NCBI RefSeq assembly: GCF_011075055.1
Contig: NC_058144.1
Span: 12,986,138 to 13,050,137 of the forward strand
Length of the DNA stretch: 64,000 nucleotides
From: Mangifera indica
Lineage: Eukaryota > Streptophyta > Magnoliopsida > Sapindales > Anacardiaceae
Direction of reading: 5' to 3'
In this document: positions 22,976-41,060 of the stretch, in pieces
Numbering within the stretch: position 1 is the first letter of the stretch
How the letters are laid out: each line of letters begins with the position of its first letter
Notes under the pieces: model-generated
Seen by the model: only the letters and a program-made list of their open reading frames with translations
What the model was told of the DNA's origin: nothing
The model's database searches: none
Position numbers and translations under genes: made by a program

Positions 22976-23837
22976 TCCCAAACTTCGTTTTTCAAACTCC
23001 ATTTAAACAACAATCAACTCTATCCCTAATCTAACACAAAAGCCTTAAGAAAATTTATCAAAATCACCAACAAATCAAACAATTTCATCAAAATTTTCAA
23101 ATCAGAATCGTTAAACATACAAATTTTACATCAAATTGCACAAATCTTAAACCAAAATGCATAAAGAGATGGCAATGATTGTTTTATTAACCTTTTTGTC
23201 CATTTTAGTCGTTGAAAATGTCGCAAAAATCGCCTAAGATAATTGAAGATATTGACTACACAAAGACATGTACGTCGATTTACTGTTTTCGTGTGTTGAT
23301 GGAGTAACACGTCGTTTTTGTCAATTTTTATATGAGGGGTACTTTCGTCTCTGCACGAATTTAGGGCATTTTCCTTTAAAATTAAATGCAGGGGTAATTT
23401 TGTTTTGCCCCCTTAACTTTGGGGCAATTTAACTAATTTTCCTTAAATTATTAGGAGTTTAAAATTTGTTAAAAGTTATAGGTGAGTATATTTTAGAACT
23501 TTTATCTTTTAGAATAGATTATGTTAATGAATTTTCTCTTGAAATGTATTTTGTTTATGAATCTAAATATGAAAACATTGTACACACTTTAGAACCATGG
23601 ATAAGTTTAATTGGTTCGTCTAAAGGCAAGAGGTGATTGTTGTCTATCCTACGAAATAGTAAGTAATTGATAGGTTCAAGTTCGAATTTTAGTGAATTTT
23701 CTAATTATATTAATATTGATTATTTTGTTGATACTATGAATGAAAGTAAAAATTTTGATATTTTGGCATGGTGTGAAGCACATCAATATGGTTATCTGAT
23801 AATTTTTGTCATGATATGTAATCTATTAATACTTCTA

Positions 23838-24275
23838 GGGGGTGTTTGGTTTGGATAATGTTTTATTACCAAAATAAATAGATTATCTTGAAGATAGATT
23901 ACTTAAAAGATTACTGAATATAAATGATTACTATATTTGATAAAATTTGATAGGTGTAAATAATTATTATGTTTAATTAAAGGTAATAAAAGATTACTAG
24001 TAAATTATTTTACTTAAATGCCCTTGAATATAATTATTTTTAAATATTTTTCATATTATTTGTCATATTAATTAAAAATAAATTTATTTTTGTCTCAAAA
24101 AATTAATAAATACTAATATAATTATAATAAAATTAATATTACCTTGATAATCTTACTTGTCACGTCAACATAGGTAATAGAAGATTACTGTAATATTTTA
24201 TTACTGATAAACCAAACAAGAAAATAAAAGATAGATTATCAAGGTAATCTTTAAAACTCATAATCAAACTGCCCC
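23838..24275. mobile_element. PIF/Harbinger-type MITE (438 bp)
   Basis: Starts GGGGGTGTTTGGTTTGG and ends ATAATCAAACTGCCCC, a Tourist-like inverted repeat. It is flanked by CTA (23835-23837) and TTA (24276-24278), a 3-bp duplication with one change. Removal restores the hAT frame across LLI-L-LVSIVMSK. The interior is AT-rich with GGTAATCTT-type inverted repeats and no ORF. Confidence 0.8.
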
Positions 24276-24570
24276 TTAGTATCTATTGTAATGTCAAAAT
24301 AAGCTTTTAGTGCAAGTTAGTGTGTTCTCCATGACAATCAATTAAACTTACACCCATTAATATGCATGAAAGACTGGATGACCACAAATATCAAGTTGCA
24401 TAATCACATGATCTACTGAAACCTGTATAGTGTCTATCGTAACATCAAAATAAACTTTTGGTGCAAGTTGTTATGTTCTCGATGATAGATAGTCAAACTT
24501 ACACTCATTAATTTGCATGAAGGATTAGGTGATTATAAATTTCAAGTTGCATAATCACATAATCAAAGAT
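24276..24570 (+). repeat. Tandem duplication of the hAT C-terminal segment
   Basis: A unit of about 150 bp (24276-24421) is repeated with about 15% change at 24424-24570. Both contain VSIV-SK, a CVL/YVL-DD stretch and SLICMKD-like words. Confidence 0.75.
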
Positions 24571-25979
24571 ATTTTTGGAGACGGCAAAAATTTAGAGGTT
24601 GAAGATGAGTAAACAAGCATAAATAGTAAATTTATGACTGAGTTTTTTTATAATATATATAAAATTTATTTTCTTATTCTATCATGTAACTATGATTTCT
24701 TTCTGTTATAACTAAAATATTTTAATAAAATTTTAAAGGTTCCATTATTGTTTCGATTAATTTGAAAATGATTATAAATTATAAATTATTAATTTAAAAA
24801 ATAAAAAATATATATAATATGCGGTCAACCCATACAAACTTTTTGGTCACTTTGCAAAAACTCGAGAAGGCATGGGCGATAGGGCTTTGGGCCATGCCCT
24901 AGACCTTATTATGTCTGCAGCCATATTTGATCCAACATGCCCATAGTGTTTGTATTTATAGTGTTAGTACGAAGTAATTATACCTCATACGTTAAGGACG
25001 AAGCCTGCCAATTGCACAGAAATAGGGCATTGAAGTCTACTAAATGCACTAAGACGTTTCTTAAATTAACAGCAATGATTTGGGCTTAGAGCCCGTATAT
25101 AGTAAACAAGCTTGAGTTGGGCCATTTCTTAATGGATTAATGTTTCACTAGCTTGAGGAATTGAGCCTATTAGCCCAACTACAGACCAATTTTAAGTTGG
25201 TTAATGATATTGAAAGGTGACTTACATCAATACCATAAATTTTAATGTAAACATTACATCTACAAACATTACATATATAAGGTAAATATTTTGTCAAAAT
25301 CATGCATATATTTCATTATATCTAAGTTGCAAAATATTATTGTAATCTAAAATGATAAATCTAACTACATACAAATTTTGACTAGTGTTGATGGAAAATT
25401 TTTCACAAATTATAAGTATGTTATATAGTGATGAAATAACGTGCAAGAAATGATAAATACAATGAGATTTTTAATATGATTTAGACAATAATTTGGAAGC
25501 CTATGTTTATAATTATGTTATTGATTGATCAGAGTAAGTTCTAATGTTATGAATTAATTGAAATAAAATATTAATTACACAAGTCGTGATCATTATCTCC
25601 TGTATAGCAAAGATAAGTATAGAATGTAATTAATTATATTATAAAATTACTAAGATTTATTTTTTCTACTATTTCTAGGTGAAAGAGTTTTCTTCACAAT
25701 TTGAGTTAATTTGTGATATTTTGCTAAAATAGTTGGTCACTATATAATGACTATAGCCTATTGGGTGTTATTTTTGTGTATTTAACCAATGAAGAGTTTG
25801 GCCACTCATCGACATTCAATATCATTTTCTAATAAGAATATTTGAAAAAAAAATAATGAAAACATATTTGCTATAATTTTCTTAAAACAACTATGAAATG
25901 GTGTATTAAATAGAAAGTGAAACCAAAATAATATATATTTTTTTTTATAGAAAGCGGTTACAAAACAATTTTTCTTTTG
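24571..25979. other. AT-rich gap, no gene seen
   Basis: 1.4 kb. A GGGCTTTGGGCCATGCCCTA patch at about 24880-24900 resembles the GC-rich hairpin at 18756 and may be the matching subterminal end of the hAT element. Otherwise only AT-rich sequence with stops in all frames. Confidence 0.5.
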
Positions 25980-26335
25980 TGTTCCAATATTTTCGTAATT
26001 ATTATAAATATAAGATAAATAAATTGCAAAATGAGTTAATTGCAAAATGGGAGCTATAATTTCATTAAACCAAAGCTACGGAAAGAAGAAGAAAGAAGCA
26101 AGAGTGAAGAAACAGGAAGCAAGAAGCAACAATATTTTATGAAGGGGTTACAGCAAAATGAAAAGGGGGAAGGAGCCTTTATATAGACAAATTCTCCTGC
26201 CAGCCTCCATTCTCATTTATTGCATTCCCACCAAGTTGTTCTAAATTTTCTGCTTGACTTCTTCTATTGGATGCATTCCCATTGTATTTTTCAAATTTGA
26301 CTGCATGTGGTGGAAAATCCACTAGATGTGAAACA
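25980..26335 (-). repeat. 3' LTR of the minus-strand copia element
   Basis: On the minus strand it starts TGTTTCACATCTAGTGG after a purine-rich AAATCCAAAGGAG and ends ATATTGGAACA, giving 356 bp. A TATATAAAGG box lies near 26190. The first 40 bases align with those of the LTR at 62323. Confidence 0.75.
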
Positions 26336-26507
26336 CTCCTTTGGATTTCTACCACTTACAAATAATTATATTAACTCTATTAAGAAAAAACCCAATAGGA
26401 TAAAAATCAAAACAAAGGAATATAATTATTTAATGTTCTGTAAAATGGTGTTGGACATACTTAAATTACCTTATTAAAAACCGTACTAGGAAAATCCAGT
26501 AAGACAA

Positions 26508-28600
26508 AACTTAGTGAAGAAAAAAAAGTATAATGCACATTTTGTCTAATATGTGATAAACTTCAAAAAATTGTCTGATAAATGTTTTTTCTAATGAATG
26601 CTCCCCCTCTTTGTAGTGAGATTCATTTGGTTGCTTGTTGAGTCGTCGCATACCAATGTTATATACTAACTTCTCAAATGTTGATATCGGTAGTGTCTTA
26701 ATAAACAAATCTGCAAGATTCTCACTAGATCTTATTTGTTTGACATCAATTTTTCTACTTTGTTGGAGCTCATGAGTGTAAAAGAACTTCGGTGAGATAT
26801 GTTTGGTTTTGTCTCCTTTGATATATCTACCTCTAATTTGGATAATATATGTTGCATTGTTTTTATATAATATGAAAAAAGTGTCTATTGTAAAAAGAAG
26901 ATTGCATGTATTCCAAATATGATAGATGACAAACCGTAACCATATGTATTATCGGCTGGCTTTATAGAGAGCTAAAATTTCTGAATGATTTTAAGAAGTT
27001 GCAACCAAAGTCTGTTTGGTAGAGTGTTAGGATATTGATGTGTCATTATAAGTAAAAACATATCCTGTCTGTGAACGAGTTTTATGAAGGTTAGAAAGAT
27101 AACCAGTATTTGCATATCTAACCAAACTAGGATTTTTTGAGGATTTGATAGAATAAAATAATCTCAAATTTCTAGTTCCACATAGATAACGAAACATATG
27201 TTTGATTTCGTTTCAGTGGGGATGGGTTGGTATAGAAAATAAATCGGGCTAATAAATTAACTGTGAAGGATATATCCAGTTTAGTGTATTGGGTCAAATA
27301 TAATAAAGCTTCAATGACATTAAAATACGGTACTTTATGACCAAATATCTTTTTATCTTCTTTTTTTGGGACGAAATAGATTCTTTTTCGGAGCAAGAGA
27401 TCAAACAACCATTGGAATGCTCAAAGGATAAGTCTTATTCATATTAAAACGTTTTAATAATTTTTCAATATACACTGATTGATGGATAAGTATTCCATTT
27501 AGATTGTGCTCGATTTGTAGGCGAGACAATATTTTGTTTTCCCCAAATCCTTCATTTCAAATTTTTTTTTTCAGATATTTACCAGTTTTTGAGAGCTCTT
27601 CAGGAGTCTCATTTAAATTCATGTCATCAACATAAATTGCTATAATAGTAAATCTCGATTCTGACTTTTTGATAAAGACACATAGACATATAGGGTCATT
27701 CACATAGCCTTTTTTTTTTCAAATATTCATTGAGGCGATTGTACCACATACATTTGGATTGTTTCAATTCGTATAATAATCTTTGTAATTTAATTGAGTA
27801 CATGCCTCTTGAATACCATTTTTATTTCAAGCAATTTATATCTTTCAGAGAGTTTCATATAAATTTCAGTGTCCAAATTTTCATACAAATAAATAATAAC
27901 CACATCTATTAGATGCATATCCAATCCTTAAGAGACTGTTAAACTGATTAAATATCTGAATGTGATTATATCTATTACAGGTGTATATGTTTTATCAAAG
28001 TTTATACCAGGCCTTTGGGAAAAGCCTTAGGCTATAAGCCTGACTTTATATCTAGCAATTTTATTTTTTTCATTTCTTTTTCTTATAAATACCCATTTAT
28101 ATCTAACGGGTTGTACGTCTTGAGGTGTTGGATCTACAAGCCCAAATACTTGATGTTTTGCCAGAGAAACTAATTCTGCTCAAATTGTTTCTTATTTAGA
28201 CCAATCATGTTTTTGTTTGCACTCAGCCACAGTATGTGATTCAAAATCATCATCATTCAGAATTTCAGTAGCTACTACAAATGAGAATGTATCATCAATT
28301 GTAATTATTTCGCGGTTCCACATCTCTCGTGTATGAGCATAATTTAAAGATATTTAAATATTTTCATTTTCCTGTTCTTCAGGATTTTGTACCACTTTAG
28401 GGGTTTGTGCCACTTCAGGGGCTTGTGCCACTTCAGGGGCTTAAGTCTCTTCAGGGACCATAATCTCTTTTGGAGGAATATTAGATAGTGTGGATTTTTC
28501 ATTTATCTTAGGATCATCATGATTGATATCTATTTGATTATTTGTCTTTCTTTTTCGAGGAATAGTGTCCTTCGATCAAATAGGTCTACTATGCTTCTAG
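26508..28600 (-). pseudogene. Copia RT and RNase H relic
   Basis: The catalytic YVDD box is at 27623-27634 (IAIYVDDMNLNETPEEL). RNase H-side motifs follow: KKIFGHKVPYFNVIEALLYL and DISFTVNLLARF (27400-27240), and the C-terminus KTLPISTFEKLVYNIGMRRL (about 26700-26640). Many stops and frameshifts. Confidence 0.83.
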
Positions 28601-28779
28601 CTTGCAATAGATTGATTAGTTATGGCATGAATGGACTATTCAATAGTCACATTAATTTTTACTGGGGCGTTAGCAACTAGAACATGTGATCTTGTCACTT
28701 TTGTCGTATCTACAAATGCATTAGACATTTGGTCTGCAATAATTTATAAACGCACTATCCTTTGCACTTCAATTTCACT

Positions 28780-30235
28780 TTAGGATGTGCGAGGATCTAA
28801 ATGAGACATGATAGGTACATGCTAAGTAAGTTAATGTCTAATTTCATGAGGCATTTTCTTTTCCCCTAAAGATAGGAATGTTGTCTCATTAAAGTGACAA
28901 TATGCAAATCGTAAAGTAAAAAAATCACCTGTTAATGGTTCTAAATATTTGATAATGGATGGTGGATTATATCCAACATAAATTTCGAAACTATATTAAG
29001 GTCCCATTTTTGTGCATTGAAGGGATGCAATAGGGACATATACAACGCAACCAAATATTCTCAAAAGAGATATATCAGGTTGGTGACCAAAGACTAATTG
29101 TAAGGGAGAATATTGATGATAAGAAGAAGGTCGTAAGCAAATTAACGTTGTAACATGTAGTATAACATGTCCTCACATAAAAGTAGGTAATTGAGTTCTT
29201 CATAATAAAGTACGTGTAATTACCTAGAGTTGTTTGATAAGAGACTCAACCAAACCATTCTGTAAGTGGACATGTGGGACTGGATATTCAATCTCAATCC
29301 CCATAGACATGTAATAATCATCAAATGTTTTAGATGTAAATTCACTGACATTATTTAGCCGTATTGACTTGATCGAATAATCTGTGAAATACGCCTTTAA
29401 TTTGATAATTTCTGCTAACAGTTTAGCAAATACAACATTTCGAATAGGCAATAAACAAACATGAGACCCTCATGCAGATGCATCAATTAAGACCATAAAA
29501 TATTGAAATAGCTCACTTGGTGGATGAATGGATCCATATGTCCCATTGAATCCTTTGCAAGAATGATAGAGATTCAACTCTAATTTTAGAGGGGGACGAT
29601 CTTATTACTAATTTGTCTTGAGAACAAGCAATGCATAATTTTTCATTGGACAATAAAATTTTATGATTTTTTAATATATGTCTATGTGAATTTTCAATAA
29701 TCTTACACATCATTGTAGATTCTGGTTAGCCTAAATGATCATGTTAAAGCATAAATGTTTTTGGATCACAGAACTGCAGGTTCGATACTATGTAGGTTTC
29801 AATTGCCTTTATAATTGTATAATACAATCTAGATGATAAAGTTGACAATTTCTCTAGTATAAACCTTCTTCCGAAGGCATTACCAGTTATACAGATGAAT
29901 TCTGCACCATTTTCACTCATGGTTTCAAGATGATAACCATTTTTTTCTTATATCTTTAAAACTAAGTTGATTTATTTTGGATCTACTTGAATATAATGTT
30001 TCATTGATGCTTAATTTGACCTATTTTTCAACATAATTATGACTCTCTCGGAGCCTTCAATTAGATTGATTAATCATGATATAGTATTTACTTTAGCTTC
30101 AATCAATGCTAAAGTTAAGAAAAAATTATTTTCCTTGAGAATTGTGTGCATTGTTGCACTATCCACTAAACACATGTCTCTCTCATCAGCTTTTGAAGTC
30201 AACGCTTCAATTTCGGAGTCCATTTTCTTTTATTT
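28780..30235 (-). pseudogene. Copia protease and integrase relic
   Basis: Protease motif CLVDSATMHTILKEN lies around 30175-30130; this family uses Asp-Ser-Ala. A pre-integrase segment reads ENSHRHILKNHKILLSNEKLCIACSQDKL (29713-29600). Integrase reads SIRLNNVSEFTSKTFDDY and HVHLQNGLVESLIKQL (29370-29224). The Asp of the usual LDN motif is Asn. Frames are short and separated by stops. Confidence 0.8.
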
Positions 30236-30479
30236 AAAAATTACGTTAATTATAACGTATACAAAATATTGAAAAGAAGAGAACATGATAATAAAATACA
30301 AAATAATATTTATGACTCCAAAATAAATATATATAATGGATTTAATTATAAAAATCTTAGGTATCTTTATCACTATTCAAATGACCCATATTTTTATTTT
30401 TTGAAAGAGGATTTGAAACATTAAGATTCATTAAATCGACATGATTTAACTTATCAAAAAGTAAATTCTTATGGGTGTT

Positions 30480-30960
30480 TAATACAGATCTACCCAATGT
30501 TTGTGTGTACTACAAGTACACCACTAATGACATTTATAACCACACAAACTGTTTTGTGGTTTACTCTGTATTATAATTTATTTCATTTTAGTTTTATTCC
30601 ACTTCTAGTGGTGTGACTGAAATTTTCTATTATAACTATATTTGAATCAAAAATTATTTCTCACACTTATGATAACCACTTCTAGTAGTTGTGTTCACTT
30701 CAGGGAACGATGTATAACGAGAAAATATTAATTCAAAATTTTTTTTCCGATATTGCTACTACAAGAGCATAAAATAAAAGGTAAAAAATATTTTATCTTC
30801 CACATTTAGAAAAATATTCTGAACATCGCAGAGTTATACTAAATTATAGTCATTAAAAGTATTATTGAATCTGATATTTAAATCTATCTTTCAAATTTCT
30901 TCACAAATTTAATAGTCCATTGCAAACTCATTATCTACTTATCTTTTTCATTTCTTAGAA
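30480..30960 (-). pseudogene. Copia Gag 3' relic with degraded zinc knuckle
   Basis: Aligns base by base with the + strand Gag relic at 63595-64000. The 3' part has a decayed knuckle followed by a HKHWVDL-like end. No long frame remains. Confidence 0.7.
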
Positions 30961-31103
30961 TTTTAGTTCAATTAATTAATACATACGTATAATTTATACA
31001 AATATATAAATATATTAGGAAGAATTAAGAAAAACAACAATTAAATATTACTATATATATATATATATATGTAAACTTCAATTATGAGTTAGTTATTCAC
31101 AAA

Positions 31104-31446
31104 TAAGGTTGAATTTGAGTCGAACCGAATTGAGTTTAAATTTGTTTGAGTTCGAGCTCAATTCAGTTTACATATAGCTGAGTTTGAGTTCAAGTTCGTG
31201 AAAATCAAGCTTAAATTCGATTCGAATTCAGCTTAACTAATTTTTCGTTTTTAAAACGACGTTGTTTTAATACATATTAATCAAAATGAAATTGTTTTAT
31301 ATTAAAATTTTTAATTAGAAAATTTGACGGGTAGCTTGAGCTCGAATTCAAACTTAATCAAACTCATATAAGACTGACTTATTTCGAACTCGTTCAAATC
31401 AAACTTAAATTTAAATTTAAACAGATTTAGTTTGAATCTAACCCTA
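31104..31446. mobile_element. Old hAT-type MITE, relative of 40531-40905
   Basis: Ends resemble TAGGGTTRGATTCAAAC in inverted pair. The body is full of GAGTTCGAGCTC/GAATTCGAGC-like words, and a central AAAACGACGTTGTTTT corresponds to AAAACGGTGTCGTTTT of the younger copy. No clean 8-bp duplication remains. Confidence 0.62.
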
Positions 31447-31978
31447 CCTATAAAGGATAAGTAACACTTGGGTATTCGAGTTGACACTAATAAATATATT
31501 AATTTGCCTTTCTTTTGATAACACAATTAACTAGTGTTTTGAGTCGTGAATGATAACTTAAACATGACTTACTCACAAACTAGTTGTCTCAATTCAATAT
31601 TAATTAGAATTTGTGTAAAAGGTATTCTTCACAAATCCCATTTTTACGTATCATATAAGTAAAGCTAAGGGCAGGGGAATCTTAATTAATTCCAAAGGGC
31701 CCACCAATTACACGTCAAATCACACCACTTAATTATAATTCGTTACGTGTCAAACCAATATTGCGTTCTCCACCTCTAAACCGTAACTACTAATTGACTA
31801 AAAAACCCTCCAACTCTAATTAATGATTTACACGTGGCGCACGAAGGATGCATCATGTGATCCCTCCCCTGCGCCCTCTCAGCTTTTCCAAACTAAACTA
31901 AACTAAACTGTTTCTAAACAACAAACAACAAAACAAAAAAACTTATCTCAACACACTGAGTTCACACTTTCAAAAACT
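31447..31978 (+). promoter_or_regulatory. BSK upstream region with ACGT elements
   Basis: This lies between the MITE and the BSK leader. It holds TACGTGTC (31744-31751) and the G-box/ABRE-like CACGTGGC (31831-31838), plus CACGTCA at about 31711. A short AACTA repeat follows at about 31888-31910. Light, ABA or bZIP/bHLH control is possible, but only the words are seen. No clear TATA box could be fixed. Confidence 0.5.
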
Positions 31979-32127
31979 ATGCTCACTTTTCTCCCTCTAC
32001 CGGGATTTGTCGTGTCGTTTTGTGGGTGTGTTGTCGTTTCGTTTCGTTTCGTCCCGTCTTCTGAGCTCACTTCATAAAGTGTGCTTTAAGCATTGCAAAC
32101 GCAGGGAGGACCTGAAGGTTGATGTAA
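31979..32127 (+). promoter_or_regulatory. Two upstream ORFs in the probable BSK leader
   Basis: uORF1 runs 31979-32077 (32 codons, Cys/Val/Phe-rich, ending TAA). uORF2 is ATGTAA at 32122-32127, a start codon followed at once by stop, 21 bases before the BSK ATG. Both count only if transcription starts upstream of them, which the sequence does not prove. Confidence 0.5.
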
Positions 32128-32148
32128 AGAGAGAGTTAGTCATAAATC

Positions 32149-39919
<7,771 letters not shown>

Positions 39920-40530
39920 AGTGTAATTTGTCTCTTGGTTGTTGGAGACCCTACTATGTTAACAATGGCTAGCTGGAAAATTTAGCGTGAAAGAAAATGG
40001 TTGAGCTAGGATTAGAGTACTAACAGTCTAACAGAGTTGTCTGCAGATTTACCATGCTTGAGCAATATATATTGTACACTCCAAAAGAGCAAATAACTTG
40101 TTTGATCATTCAGAAATATTACAATTCCCCTTAAATTAGTTACTAAATATCACATAACAAAGCTCAGGAAAAAATATTTAAAATATCTCCCCCATGGCTG
40201 TGCCAAGGCCCGTCACTTGGTGGGCTTTTGTGTTGGGACGACTCGGGAAAAACTTAAGGCTTGGGGCATGATTTAGGGCATTTAGATTGCGCCCCAGCAG
40301 ATTAGCTTGTTAGCCTTTTGCAAGTTAGTTTTAAAATTTTTTAAATATTTTTGTCATGTTGATTGTGTTAGATAGACCCTTATATTTAAAAATATTTAGT
40401 AAAAATCAACCCAATAGTATCAGATTGGATTGTGTTGGGTTGGGTTGGTCAAGAGATTTTATCTCATGGCATATCCCACTAAGCTTGTGGGTATGGTATG
40501 ATCCGCATTTTTCCGTGCTTGCCCAGGCAA
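39920..40530. other. BSK 3' flank, no further gene
   Basis: The first 200 bases are likely 3' UTR. At 40190-40320 a GC-rich stretch (GGCCCGTCACTTGGTGGGC, GGGACGACTCGGG) resembles, inverted, the bases right of the hAT MITE (40906-40960). This may be an older element into which the MITE jumped. Confidence 0.45.
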
Positions 40531-40905
40531 TAGGGCTGGATTCGAGCCGAGTCAGTTCGAGCTCGAGTTCGGCTCGGCTCGGTTCGAGCCCGAAACGAGC
40601 CGGGCTCAGCTCGGCTCGATCGAGCTCGAGCCGAGCCCGAGCTGGCTCGGGATATTTTTTTTAAATTTTTTTTATACAAAACGGTGTCGTTTTGATTCAT
40701 ATATATATACAAAACGGTGTCGTTTTGATATAAAAAACGAGTCGAGCCGAGCCGTTACTGAGCCGAACTGAAAACGAGCCGAACTCGAGTCGAGCCGAAT
40801 TCGGCTCGAGTCGAGCTCGAGCCGAACTCGAGCCGGCCCTCAAAAAGCCGAGCCGAGCCCGAGCTGGCTGCGAGCCGAGCTCAGCTCGGCTCGAATCCAG
40901 CCCTA
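40531..40905. mobile_element. GC-rich hAT-type MITE (375 bp), TSD CCAGGCAA
   Basis: Starts TAGGGCTGGATTCGAGCCGAG and ends with its inverse, 21 matching bases. The 8-bp CCAGGCAA at 40523-40530 is repeated at 40906-40913, the hAT target size. The body is repeated GAGCCGAGCTCGAGC words, with two copies of CAAAACGGTGTCGTTTTG in the AT-rich centre. No protein; Arg/Ser-rich open frames here are by-products of the repeats. Confidence 0.93.
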
Positions 40906-41060
40906 CCAGGCAAGCCGTCCCAAAACAGCCAGGTCACAGGCCGGCGAGCCCATTTGACTACTCTATCCATGCATAACCATGAGAAATACTAATAACCCAA
41001 ATAAATAGAAAAAATCTCAACTATTAAAAAAAAAAAAAAACTATAAAACTAATTTCTGGC

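Larger units (their letters stand above)
19063..23442. mobile_element. Mutator-like element (4380 bp), TSD TTAAATTAT
   Basis: TTAAATTAT at 19054-19062 is repeated at 23443-23451, a 9-bp duplication as expected for Mutator elements. The ends pair as AGGAAATTAAAGTAATTATCCC on the left and an inverted AGGAAAATTAGTTAAATTGCCCC on the right. Inside are a MuDR transposase N-terminal relic (+) and an antisense DUF1985 ORF (-). I see no catalytic MULE core, SWIM or PMD domain, so the copy is non-autonomous. The left end is rich in AAAATACCC repeats and has a TATA-like TATATAAACC near 19342. Confidence 0.82.
18930..24570 (+). pseudogene. hAT transposase relic, split by a MULE and a MITE
   Basis: Segment 1 (to 19062) reads KILERYSFIVIVAIIIDPRVKL, matching the LDPR.KL region of hAT transposases. 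Segment 2 (23443-23837) reads SEFSNYINIDYFVDTMN then NFDILAWCEAHQYGYLII. Segment 3 (24276-24421) reads VSIVMSK-AFSAS then LHPLICMKDWM. Together these follow the hAT C-terminal dimerisation region (FDILAWW, PVSTVAS, ALICxxDW). Segments join in order once the two insertions are removed. The N-terminal BED finger and catalytic core upstream of 18930 are not recognisable. Confidence 0.8.
25980..30960 (-). mobile_element. Minus-strand Ty1/copia element, 5'-truncated
   Basis: Read on the minus strand: gag fragment, protease, pre-integrase, integrase, RT, RNase H, polypurine tract and 3' LTR. Homology to the + strand copy at the right edge runs through the gag region (30480-30930 versus 63595-64000) and includes the LTR start. 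The 5' LTR, leader and start of gag are missing beyond about 30960. All ORFs are broken. Confidence 0.87.

Noticed and set aside
40479..40712. Arg/Ser-rich open frames on both strands
   Set aside because: They are translations of GAGCCGAG repeats in the hAT MITE, with no stops because of base composition.
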